The notes under the pieces are model-generated. The model was given only the letters and a program-made list of their open reading frames with translations, had not been told where the DNA came from and searched no databases. A stretch of 64,000 nucleotides of DNA. Source: Globisporangium splendens. Taxonomy: Eukaryota; Oomycota; Peronosporomycetes; Pythiales; Pythiaceae. Positions 31,166-42,729 of the stretch are shown one piece after another (positions within the stretch are counted from its first letter, which is position 1; every line of letters starts with the position of its first letter). The DNA is taken from NCBI GenBank assembly GCA_006386115.1, contig VFIW01000138.1, forward strand, positions 1 to 64,000, written 5' to 3'. A program made the position numbers and the translations under genes.

Positions 31166-32773
31166 CTCTGACCACCACCACCGTCCTGTTGATCTCCATG
31201 TTGCAGCTGACAATGGTGGCGATGCTGAAACTTTGCAGCGCAGGCTGTGGTCTTGTGCGCCTTCCAGCGTTTCCGCCAAAGCGCAAACTCCTGTTTGCAA
31301 GTGTCGGTGAACCCCTTGTGGTTCATTGGCGTGTACGTCTGCGGTTCACAGATTTGTTCCTGAGACAAAAAATCACACAACGATACCAGTAAGAACAGGT
31401 GAGTTATCGAGTCCCACAACCTGACCCCATATCTCAAGTTCCCAGTACCTTAATGGTCTCGTAGCAGTGCTTGTACCCGCCGTCGATAAGGTAGAGTTCT
31501 GGGTAGAACAGCTCAGGATACTTCTCGGCATGAATCCACCGATCGAGATTGCGGACGTGGCGAAGCCTGTTGCACCCGACAACATTCCGTCATGAGATTG
31601 AGCTTGCAGGCAAGCAAGTAGCCTAGAAAGACTGTAAAACACGTACATCTTCGGTGCGCGGTTGGCGGAAAACTCACAATAGAAGATCAGCGCTGTGCGT
31701 GTGCAATCCTTGGCTGGACTCCAAAGAAATCGCTCCTCGACGCTCGCAGGGTCGCACAGTGACTGCGATCCCTTTAGCTTCCCGCCATCGTACTCGTATG
31801 AGAACCGGCAGTCGATGAGCACAAAGGCTGCCAAGTGCGCGTCAAAGTCCCCATTCAGCAGCATCGACACCTTTAAAGGTGAACGACAGGTTAGAGTCTC
31901 CATCCCATCGCCATGAGTTGCTTTTAACAAACTTGCGGACTCACTTACCGTTTGAGGCGAGATCACATTCAAGTCAGGATGGCGTTTGGACCGGATCGTC
32001 GGTAAGACGAGCTTGTGGATCGGCCCCAGATCACCGCGTGAAGGCGACGTACCTTGAGTCGAAGAAGACACTGCAGGCGATCCCGAACTCAATGATACCA
32101 CACTGCTGCTGTGATCGTTGCTGGGCATGGATGGTTTGTGCAGGAACACCGACTGGCTGGACATGGAACGCGTGAACGATGGCCGCAACACGTTGTTGCT
32201 CTGCTTAGCAACGTGGTCTCCGTTCGTGAAGTGCGACGTGTCATTCCCATCGCGCTTCCATTTCTTGTGCAAGATCAGGCTGGGTTCGTGTGTCATCGCT
32301 TGTGGATCTGCTGACTCGCTGCGTGTTGAGGCAAGCGCCATCGTCGTCACGATCGGCGAAGAGAAGTGTTCATCATGCAAAGTGCGCTTTCGATCTCGTG
32401 TCGCTGAGTCCACATCAGCGGGTCCACATGCAACGCTATCGCTGTCATCCCCATCGTAAATGTGTCGCCCCTGTTCGTCGCTTCCCGCTAACAGCGCGTG
32501 TTGGCTTGGCAGAGTGCTCGTCTTGTCGCTTGACGTTATCGACGGTCTTTCTTGCTGGTTTGATCCTTTGTCTTCGCTGTCGCTCCCAGCGCTGACAGAA
32601 GCACAGCGCGATGTCGCATCGTGCTCGACATTCGTCTCAAACAACGCGAGAAGCGCGCGGCGATTCCCTCTCTTGGGCAGCACGCTACAGTCGCTACGCT
32701 CGTCCGCGGGCGTCGCGTCACTACGTGACGATGGCTGCGAGTGCTTCGAATGGATGGGGGATGGTGGCGCCAT
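31075..32773 (-). CDS. CDC25: M-phase inducer phosphatase (Cdc25 family)
   Basis: The model is 31949-32773, 31647-31870, 31449-31566 and 31075-31359 (483 residues); all introns are GT-AG and phases close. Cdc25 removes inhibitory phosphates from cyclin-dependent kinases to trigger mitosis. The N-terminal 270 residues are Ser-rich and probably regulatory. The rhodanese-type catalytic domain shows LNVISPQT, FVLIDCRFSYEYDGGKLKGS, the active loop CEFSANR (Cys340, CX5R), then YPELFYPELYLIDGGYK and the C-terminal PQTYTPMNHKGF. The residue before the catalytic cysteine is tyrosine (IFYCEFS) where most Cdc25 proteins have histidine. The first intron (31871-31948, 78 nt) is in frame and stop-free. The last 30-odd residues after QRTRR match the stub at 440-545. 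Confidence 0.9.
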
Positions 32774-33751
32774 CGCGGCAGCACGGAATGCGCTTCAATT
32801 GGCTTTGCAATAGGAGATATTGTGCTTTTTTTTCCCGCATTTTTTTAAATTGATACCACACAATACCGGTGTTGGTGGTATCATCAAAAACCGGTATCAA
32901 AAAGTACAATGAGCAGTATCGATTAACTGGTACAACGCAATAATCCGCAAATAAAAAACTTGCATTGAAAAGATGTTTTTCGGGTCTGGTCTGCTTCGCC
33001 AAAGTGCAGAAAAGCAACTTCAACATCGAGCTCGAAAAAGTATGTCATGGCGAGCGAATCTCTCAGCGCTGATGCACGCTCACGACAAACACAACTGTGG
33101 ACGAGATGTAAATCTACAGCACCCATCGTGTTGTTGACGCTGAGTATCGTCCACACAAGAAAGAGTGGAGAGGATCAAGGGCAGAGACGCGCAACCGAGG
33201 CTTTCAGAAGCCGCACCGAGTCTTCGATTGGCGATTCGCAGTGCTTACACTGAGCAACTTCAGCTCACCAAAAGATTACCGCGTCTCTGCGTTTGAAAGT
33301 GTAGTGGATGCGAGTGGTGAACAGAACGATTGGTGAAAGCACGCACAGAATACTGCGCTCGATTTGCTCAAGTAGAAGTCCGCGTAGTTGAAGCAGTCCA
33401 AAAGAAAACGAAAATCGCTTCTTTATCACGAGTGCAGATGAGCGTAGTAGTTGATGTTGGTGGTGGCTGTGCGTGTCATGACAGCAGACGAGAAATCTAT
33501 TGCTTTGAAGACGAATGGCGCTGGATGAATGGATTATGTGTGGTGAACGGGAGAAACGTGTATTTAATGACTGCTGCAATGGGTGCTGATGGTGGCTCTC
33601 TCTCTCTCTCTGTGGACACGACGTAATTGCGGACAATATGCAGATGGGATGATTTCTTGTAAAGAGCTACTTGCCAACGAAGATCCAGGATTTTGTAGGC
33701 TAAAATACAGCCTACGAACCTACCTGCTCATGAAACATGCTTTTTGTGGAA
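32774..33751. other. Intergenic, no supported gene
   Basis: This gap lies between the CDC25 start and the stop of the membrane-protein gene. It contains AT-rich stretches at 32815-32950 with a repeated ACCGGT word (32866, 32890) and a CT run at 33597-33611. Open frames are short and mutually overlapping, without family features. Confidence 0.4.
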
Positions 33752-34489
33752 TCAGCCGTGAATTTCTTCATCCTCGGCTTCAGGTGCATTGGTTGCAGTC
33801 TCTTCCTCGTCAGCTGAGCCTGCGCTCGATCCATTTGCCGTCGTCGCTTTCTCTTCGGCGGGGGTCTCGGTTTCGGTCGTCGACGTCGTGTCGTCTTCAT
33901 CTGCGGTCGCGTCGGAGCCAGGCACAGAAGCAACGACTGATGGGGTCACATTAGAGTCGTCCGCCGAAGTGGTGTCTTCGGCTGCGTTGGATCCAGTCGT
34001 CTCAGTCTCACTTCTTGGGTTGCCAGCTTCCTCCAAATCATCGTAGTCGCTACCAGATCCGCTGCCTCGTCGACTGCTCTCAGTCTCTTTCTCCGTGCTA
34101 CCGCAGTTGTTCTTGTATTCGTCTTTGCACTTGGCCGTGTCCGACTTGAGGTAGCACCACGTGTTGGCCATGATGGCACAGCCTCCGTCTTTGATGGTAT
34201 CCCACCCAAACTGCGAGTTCATCGCACTCGCTTTCGAAGATCCCATCTCGACATTCAAGGTCATCGCGTCCATGGGCTCTCCATTCACATTCTTGTCCGC
34301 GAGCATCTCGACGCCGACAACGGATCCCACGATCAGCACCATGGCACTGACCACTCCGCACAGCGTACGCATAGCTTTGTTGCGTCGCACCGCGATATCT
34401 TGGACTTCGACTTCATACGGCTCTTGCTGCTCCTCGAGCAGCGTGATCACCTCCTCGTTCGCGTGCTCCTCGTTGCGCATCATCGTCAA
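33752..34489 (-). CDS. Single-pass membrane protein with acidic Ser/Thr-rich exterior, unknown function
   Basis: The 245-residue frame opens with an acidic stretch (NEEVITLLEEQQEPYEVEV), a basic patch RRNKAMR and one hydrophobic segment at residues about 42-63 (TLCGVVSAMVLIVGSVVGV). The positive charges before the segment suggest type II orientation, with the N-terminus in the cytosol. After the membrane segment come about 70 residues with four cysteines (CAIMANTWC, KCKDEYKNNC), which look like a small disulfide-bonded module. A long low-complexity tail of Glu, Asp, Ser and Thr completes it and could be O-glycosylated. A downstream dinucleotide-rich promoter lies at 34490-35044. I do not recognise a family. 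Confidence 0.7.
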   Translation of the reverse strand: MTMMRNEEHANEEVITLLEEQQEPYEVEVQDIAVRRNKAMRTLCGVVSAMVLIVGSVVGVEMLADKNVNGEPMDAMTLNVEMGSSKASAMNSQFGWDTIKDGGCAIMANTWCYLKSDTAKCKDEYKNNCGSTEKETESSRRGSGSGSDYDDLEEAGNPRSETETTGSNAAEDTTSADDSNVTPSVVASVPGSDATADEDDTTSTTETETPAEEKATTANGSSAGSADEEETATNAPEAEDEEIHG

Positions 34490-35044
34490 GAAGTCCGGGT
34501 GCAGCGAGTGCTTAATTCAAGGATGGGAGATCTTCGCGAGCGGCACTTTTCAAGAGTGCGAGCGAAGAGGTCCAGATGCATCGTCAAAGGTTGGCTGGCG
34601 CCTTGCGACCTCTCAGAGCATCCTCTTCCGATGAGACTCCACACACACACACACACACACACCATGTGGATCTTTTCTCAAGGCGGCTAGTTTCCCTTAA
34701 TTGTGAGCGATCGATCGCGAGCGTTCGCATGCAGCGGCGCTTCCCCAGCCGCACAATGTGTTGCTCGCGGCTCTTCGTGCCAAGTGTGACTCGCGACGCT
34801 TCATGGCCACACACTCCAGATGTCAATCCAACGTGTCCCACACCATTTCAGGGCAAATATCTTCATATAAGGTGGTGTCGCCTCAGTTTGACCAAATTGG
34901 CGTGTACCTCCTTAAATACGGTTGCAATTTATGGATATACTTTCTTTAAGGTGGCCCACGCTATTCTATGTTTCTGCATTCTTCTTCCCACTCTTGCCGC
35001 CTCTGCATGACCAAACGAGCGAGCCGAACGTGGCGGCGGGTGCG
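34490..35044. other. Divergent intergenic region with a CA microsatellite
   Basis: The region separates the minus-strand membrane protein from the plus-strand SWR1 gene, so both promoters should lie here. It contains an (AC)11 run at 34641-34662. An in-frame ATG at 34922 upstream of SWR1 would add a hydrophobic 41-residue leader; I consider it untranslated. Confidence 0.45.
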
Positions 35045-38000
35045 ATGGCGAACGCGCGACTGAAAATCGCGAGGCAAGCGGGAAAGCGACGGCACCGCTC
35101 CGACGCACAATCCGTAGAAGAGGCGTCGTCCGAGGTGGCCAGCGAGACAAGCGCGGAAAAAGGGCAAGAATCGCCGACAGACGAGCAGTTTGCGTCTGCG
35201 CACGACGTCCACGATGTGCTCCACGAGGCGTTCCGCGAGCAGAAACTCGCGCTGGAAGAGCGTTTGCAGGCGCTCACGATGGGAAAGCCGCTCCAGAAAA
35301 TGCAGGAGCCGGGGTATGACGTGAACGGGTACAGATTGAAGCGCGCACACCACGATTTCCTGCTCCAAGAGATGGTTCGTGGTCGCTGTTGGAACCTCAA
35401 TGCTGCCTAAATTTGGTGTTGATGACCTTATTTGCTGTGTGTTTACTGCTGGAATAGGAGTGGATGGCTGCGGATTTCGCACAGGAACGGAAGTGGCGAA
35501 TGAAGTCGGCTCGCACGCTCTCGGTGTCGTTGGTTAGTTATCACAGCAAGCAGGCAACGAAGGTAGCGAGGCTGCAAAAGGTATGTTTGTGTTCATTTGT
35601 GTGTGCATATTTTTGCCATTCCATTGAGTACTGCAGCCTCTTCATGATTCTTTTGTCTTTACTGTGCGCTCCGATAGGCGGAAGATGAGGCGAAGCGCCG
35701 ATTAGCTGCTCGGATTGGACGTGATGTGAAGAAGTTTTGGACCAAGATCGACAAGATTATCAGTTATAAAGTGAAGTTGCAGGCGGACGAGTTGAGGAAA
35801 GCAGCGATGGACAAGCACTTGAAGCAGCTGGTGTCGCAGACCGAGCGATACGCGTCGGCGCTCGCGATGACGTTTCAAGAGGCACTTGGAGCAGAGGAGC
35901 TCGAGAGTGCGAACAACGGTGTCGATGTGAAATCTGACCTGACTGGAAGCAGCAACGACTCAGGTGAACACTGTATACAGGGCACCGACTCGTTAGTGAT
36001 TGATAGAGTTACGAACGCTGTCGGCTCGTATACCGAAACAAACCAAGCCAGAGATCGTGCGAATAATGCGGCGTGTCATCTTGATGATGAAGAATCTCGC
36101 AGGACATCGAGCGATGACGTTGCACAGCCCAAAGAATCGGTTGATGGTGCAGATTCCAGCAGTGTTGCGGATAGTTCTGAGAGGTCTGAAGGAGTTGATG
36201 GTACAAGAGCGACAACTGCTGGTGAGGATGAGAAAGTGTCCGATGCTGACAAAGACAGGAGGGATGACGATGCGTCCGATTCAGATTTTGCAATGCATTC
36301 TGGCGAGGAAGAAGACGACGAAGAGACGATTGCAATCGACGAGCAGATGACAACAAGAGAAGAAGTCGACGAGGAAGTGGCACTACTTGAAGAAGAAAGC
36401 GAGTTATCGATTGAGGAGCTGAGAGTGCGATATGCACGTGCGTTTCAGGAGGAAGCAAGTGAAGAGTCCGAGCAAGAGGAATCTAAGCGAGTAGATCTGA
36501 GCGAGACAGCAGGTGTTGCTATGAGTGAAAGCGAGGATGAAGATTTCAAGCCGAGCAATGTGGAAGAACCCGATGACGAGAGCACGATCGCAGCCGCAGA
36601 AGCGAACGATTTCACGACAGATGAGGTAGACGAAGAGATGAGATTGCTCAAGGAGGAAGGTGAGTTGTCTATAGAGGAATTGTGTGCTCGATATGCTGCT
36701 TTATCGAGTGAAAGCGAACTTTCAGACCTTGAAGAATCGGCGGATGCTGGTCAAGCTGCGAGCTCCGGCGAGGAGAGTGATGGAAAATACAGTCCGACAG
36801 ACGAAGAATGTGACGATGAGACTACGATTGACATGGTTGAAGCAAACGGCATTTCGAAGGAAGAGGTTGATGAGGAAGTGTCTTTGCTGCAAGAAGAAAG
36901 CGAGCTCTCCATCGAAGAATTACGAGCACGGTATGCAAAAGCGCTACAAGGTGAAAGTGACGACGGCTCAGAAGATGACAGCGATGCAGTCATGCCGAAT
37001 GAAGAGCATGACGAAGCCGATGGTGTCAAAGGATTGGAAATAAATCAGAAAAAGGAGCCAGCAGAGCAAGAAGAAAGCGCATTGGTGCAGACTTCTCTGT
37101 GTCGATCCTCCTCCTCAAGTCGGCATGGAAAATGTGTGGGGTTCAAACGCCCATACCTCCTTACATCACGTTTATCACTTCGCGAATACCAAGAAGCTGG
37201 TGTGAACTGGCTGATCAGTATGTGTGAGAAACGAATCAATGGGATTCTAGCTGACGAAATGGGTCTGGGCAAAACCATCCAGACGATCTCGCTTTTAGCT
37301 CACCTCGCGTGCAATCAAGGTATTTGGGGACCGCACTTGATCGTTGTGCCCACTAGTTGTCTCGTGAATTGGGAAATGGAGTTCAAGCGTTGGTGTCCAG
37401 CTTTCAAAGTTTTGACCTATTATGGGTCAGCAAAGCGCAGAAAGGAGCTACGCCAGGGCTGGTCCAAGCAAAACGCATTCCAGATTTGCATCACGAGCTA
37501 CCAATTGGTGGTTCAAGATGCTCACTGCTTCAAGCGCAAGAAATGGTATTACCTCATCCTCGATGAAGCCCACAATATCAAGAACTGGAAGAGTTTGAGG
37601 TGGCAGACGCTACTCAATTTCAACTCTCAGCGGCGACTTCTGCTGACAGGCACACCGCTGCAAAATAACATCATGGAGCTGTGGTCGTTGATGCATTTCT
37701 TGATGCCCCACGTCTTCTCCTCGCGGCGAGAGTTCACGTATTGGTTCCAAAACCCGTTGTCCCTGATGGTCGAAGGCGAGCAAGACGTTAACAACCAACT
37801 TGTGGGTCAGCTGCATGGCATCATTCGTCCTTTCGTGCTACGACGACTGAAGAAGGATGTTGCCAAGCAGATGCCAGGCAAGTTTGAGCATGTAGTTACT
37901 TGCAAGTTGTCCAAGAGGCAACGATTTCTTTATGAGGATTTCATTTCCCGAAGCAGTACTCGGCGCGCGATGTTTGGTCATGGTCGTGGCAAGGGTGGTG

Positions 38001-41000
38001 GCAATTTCATGAGCATGATGAATGTGCTGATGCAGCTTCGCAAGGTATGCAACCATCCTGACTTGTTTGAACCTCGTCCAATTGCGTCTCCGTTTGATAT
38101 GCCAGCAATACGCCTTCACGTGTCCAGTCGGTGCGGATATTTGGTCGACGACTTGGTGAACGAGGGACGTGACATTCCATTCTGGAACCAGAATCGAAAT
38201 TTACCCAACTTGGAGATTGCCGGTTGCGAGAAGTATACATCAAGCAGGTGGCGCCACCTGTACTATTATGATATCAACGCTCCACTTCCTCCAGATACGA
38301 ACGTCAGCGGTGAGACTCGAGAAAGGTTCGCGGACAAGAAAGACATTTTGAAACGACTCGTTCAGAACGCAGCGTTGCGAGCGTCCTATTGGCAAGAGAA
38401 ACGAGCGCAGGTCGCTGAGCAAAGTCGATTGCGTGTGCAACTTGGCGAGGAGCCGATGTACGGCAGCGATTTGATTCGAGTATGCACGCTCCCTGTGTTC
38501 ATATCCCACGCTATGGATGTCCATGTGAAACGAAAATCTACAAATGCACGCGATTGGCTCCATCTTAGTGTTGCAATGAACACCATGGTGAGGGACCCGG
38601 AGGACCGTATCAGAGAACTGTCGCCGATTGTCAGTCGAGCCGTCTGCTTCGTTCCAAAAGCACGTGCCCAACCAATGCAGGTGATCTACGGTGGAGGCGG
38701 ATTTGCTTCCACGTCGGCTGTAGTCAGAAATGAGTTTGTGCTTTCACGGAAGAAGAAGCTCGAGGTGATAGAACAAGAGCTGGTACAGCCAGTTGCAAGC
38801 AAGTGTCTGAGTATGTGCTACGAAGCATTCAAGCGGACGCAATTGTTTTTCCCAGACAAGAGGTTGCTTCAGTATGATTGCGGCAAGTTGCAGCAACTGG
38901 ACACTCTCCTTCGCGAGCTCAAGCGCGGAAACCACAGGTGCTTGATCTTCACGCAGATGAGCTCCATGCTCAACATCTTGGAGATCTTTCTCAATATTCA
39001 TGGGTACGCATGTCTGTATCTGTGCATCTGTGTGTGCCATTGTTCACTCCTAACTCGTCTTTCTTTTATTTATCCTTGCTGTAGGCACACGTATTTCCGG
39101 TTGGACGGCTCAACCAAGGTGGAGAAACGGCAGTCACTGATGGACAGATTCAATCGTGACGAGAAGATCTTTTGCTTTATTCTGTCGACACGAAGCGGGG
39201 GACTCGGGATCAATCTCACTGGTGCAGACTCTGTGATTTTCTACGACTCGGATTGGAATCCAGCAATGGATGCGCAAGCGCAAGATCGAGCACATCGAAT
39301 CGGTCAGACTCGCGATGTGCATATCTATCGCCTAGTCAGCGAGCACACTGTGGAAGAGAACATTTTGAAAAAGGCTCAACAGAAACGGCATCTGGACTTC
39401 CTGGTGATGGCCGAAGGACAGTTCACGACTGATTTCTTCTCCAAAGCAAACCTGCGAGAGCTTGTGACTGGTGAAGAAGCTGCTGGAACCGCGTCGGTGG
39501 ACGAAATCGTCGAAGACGAAGAAGAGCCAGAGATGTCGTATGAAGCTCTCGAGAATGCTATGGCCCAAATTGAAGACGAGGAAGACGTTGTCGCGATGAA
39601 AGGAGCAAAAGAAGAGTTCATATCGGAAAAACGTGAGTTTGAGGAAGAGGCTATGCATACTACAATTGCTACCAGTCGATCCAACGGCACCAAGACTCCT
39701 TCAGGTATCAAACCATCAACCCCTTCATCGCTGTCTGTGGGTAGCTCAGTCAGTGAAAAAGACGACGAAAATGACGACATGGAAAGTGTGGATGGCTCAT
39801 TTGCAGCAAGTGAAGGACAGGACGACGACGAAGAACACGACGGGGTTAATGACCAAGATAACGACGAGGAACTTGTCGAGGAAGAAAGTGGCGGCTCAGA
39901 CAGCGACGAACTAAGTAGCGACTCGGACGCTGACAGCCTCGACGAAGAAGATGCTAGTGCCAGTAGAAAACGCAAGCGACCAGTTTCCAGAGCAGGAACA
40001 TCGAGAAATGCCAAACATCGACGTGGAAATGAAGGAAAGTCTACGAATGTGCAAAGCGAGCGTGCGAACGAACGAGCGAAGGAAAAGGCGCGAGACAAGT
40101 TGATCGAAATGGAGGAAGAGCGAAAACTTCAGGCATGGAAGGATTCTGTGTCTTCCTTGAAAGGGTTTGAAGATTCCCTGAACCCTGTCGATCGTTACGC
40201 TTTGCACTTTCGTGAAGAAATCGATCCGCTGTACTCTTATGTGCCCACTGCTGCCGCGGTTGATAACTTTTTCGAAAGCCAGAATGGAAAGCTTGACATC
40301 GACAAAATTGAAGAAGACAAGATGGTCGAAGAATCCAATTTGATCGCTGAGGGTGAGCTGATTGCTGGAATCATGCGCGATGACGACGACCAGGCACCTG
40401 ATCTGGGTGAGTTGCCAGATCTTGAAGAAATGCACCGTACGTTGTACAAGAAAGAGCGCGCTCATGTCCACTTTGTGCGACGCCAGCGCCAGCTGACTGG
40501 CGTTGCATGGGAAGTGAAGAAGTGCGTGAACACAAGCCATCCGTTCTACTACAACGTTGACACACGAGAAGCAACGTGGGATCGTCCAGTTGTTTGGACT
40601 AGAAACGAACAATTCGAGCTCTCACGGCAACTCGGGTACTCTGGTTTAGTGCCTAGCGCATTACAGCTGGTGATGAAATGCCTCTGTCCGTATCCAGATC
40701 GTCAACAGGCGCAACTTGCGTGCAAGAGTTGGCTAGAAGCAGCGAATCATCCTGGTCTGTTCTTGAAGCTGAATGTGAATGATTTGTATCCTCATGGAGC
40801 AGCCACACTTTCAGAGATTTTAGCGAAGATCTCGATTGGCGATACGGTGGTGTTTGGATCAGGAGTGTATCACTTGGATGATCTTGTCGAGGTTAGAAGG
40901 CCGATCAAGCTTCTCGCGTCTCCGGATTCGCATGTGGAGCTACAGATGAGAAAGGGAAACGCTCAGCTGAAGTGGACCGCGAAAGGAGGCATGCTTTGTG

Positions 41001-42658
41001 GATTCCATATCACGCGTCAAATCCACGCCGACGAGAAGGAACGCGACAGCAGCCCTTCAAACTGGCAGCACTTGCTGCATGTAGCGAACGGTGGCCAAGT
41101 GCGCGTCCAGTACTGCGATTTTGACGGGAGCAACCAAGGAAATGCATGCGTGGCAGTTTCTGGAAGCAATTCCAGTCGAGCGATACTCCTCAACAACCGC
41201 ATCTACTATGGTGGCAGCTCGGGTGTTTTGCTGTTGAAAGGCGATCTTTTCATGAACCTCAACAGTGTGTATGGAAATGTGCACTCTGGCATCAGCATCC
41301 TGGGTGGAAATGCGGTTCTTCGCCGCAACAAGATTCAAATGAATGGTCGATTTGGAATTCGATTGCTCTATCATGCTGGCAACGTGATCATTGAAAATAA
41401 CATCGTCAATGACCATCCGTGCGGAAACATTGATACAGAGAATTCGGGACGCCGGTTTGTAATTCGATGGAACGATATGAGCAAAGAGGAGCCCGACGAT
41501 TTGCCTCACTCGCATGGCCAGTTGCTCTTGAAGACCTCCCATATCGTCGAGAAAGAAATCAAGGTGCCACCGAAGAAAGTGCCAACTCCAAAGATCACGA
41601 ATGCACCAGCTAGTTCACAAACCAGCGCGACCCCTGTTATTCCGGCCGAGTTTGCGAGGTTTCTCCCATCGACCACATCATTGGCTGAACCTCTGGCTGT
41701 CCCACCTACTGCTGCAGCACTTGTGAATCCCCTTGACATGGTGGTGACCATTGCTCAAACCAAAGCTGAAATGCCTCCAGGCATTTCGAGTCAGGCTGTG
41801 CTTGTCAAATCCGAAGTTGCTGAGTCTGGAACAACGAAAAAGGTGTCAGGGAAGCCAGAAGTGCCGATGGTCACAAACTCGATCACCTTGCCCTCGACCC
41901 AGACAGCAGATGCTGTTGTGTCTGAACCAACGGCATCAGAGAATGGTGAGAAATCTACTACGACAGAGGAGCAAGAACAAGCGGCATTCGAGCGTTTGCC
42001 AGCGAGCCCAGTGCCCCCTGTTCCCCACGACAATGCTTTGGTGGTGGCTGGTGAAAACGCTATTTCGGTGAAGATTGAAGAGCTGGTGTCGTTGCCAAAC
42101 CCAGCAGCTCCGATCAAGCTGAAGCGGAAACGGAAGCCCAAGATCGAGAAGCTGTTGGTCGATGGCCGCATCATTGTGTTCAGCGACACTTGCGAAAAGC
42201 GATCCGACAAGGTGAAGAAACCGAGATCGATGAAACGAGTTGCAGGTGGTCTGAAAGAGGAAGATGGACCTCATTCGTCTCTTTTGAACAGCACCTTACC
42301 AAGTGCTGCCAATTTAGTTGCATCGACAACTGAAAACACTGTCAACGAGCAAATCGAAAACGGTCACATCGACCAAATCGAGAACGCTGGAGAGAGTGTA
42401 GCACCAATGAAACCGAGCTCTGGTCTATCGGCTCAAGCGTCCAGTCATGTGGAAGATCGTGGCGTGTTGCAGCCTGTGATGAATCAGATGAGCGAAAGCT
42501 GCTCTCATCTTGCAAGCCCCGTGACCAAGTTGCAAGAGGTCGAACTTGTCATTCCTATTTCTCCCACAGCCAGCGCATTGGCAGTGCTCATTGACGTGAA
42601 GAAGAAACGAGGTCGCAAACCGAAAGTCAAGCCACTGGAGCACCAAGAATCCCAGTAA
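35045..42658 (+). CDS. SWR1: SWR1/SRCAP-type chromatin-remodelling ATPase with C-terminal WW, F-box-like and beta-helix regions
   Basis: The model is 35045-35374, 35458-35580, 35678-39003 and 39085-42658 (2450 residues). SWR1 enzymes exchange H2A.Z into nucleosomes. The HSA domain (about 105-230) has EWMAADFAQERKWR, binding actin-related proteins. An acidic region holds three copies of a SIEELxxRYA motif near residues 385, 475 and 555. The split SNF2 ATPase follows: ILADEMGLGKT at about 675, LDEAHNIKNWK at about 779, a long insertion, then STRSGGLGINLT and DRAHRIGQ. Unusually the chain continues with a WW domain (WEVKKCVNTSHPFYYNVDTR, about 1735), an F-box-like segment (VPSALQLVMKCL, about 1783), and a right-handed beta-helix (about 1840-2065, repeated GNxVxxNxI patterns) as in FBXO11, then Pro/Ser-rich sequence and an AT-hook (KKRGRKPK) at the end. 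The last frame is unbroken, so the fusion is not a frame artefact. Confidence 0.9.
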
Positions 42659-42729
42659 TGAAGAAGATGAGCTGTGATGCGCGGTGTACCGTTACAGCAG
42701 TATCCATTAAATTGTGAGAGAAGCAGGAG

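Noticed and set aside
34922..35044. An upstream in-frame ATG giving SWR1 a hydrophobic leader.
   Set aside because: A nuclear remodeller should not carry a membrane or secretion leader. ATG 35045 opens a basic region better fitting the family.
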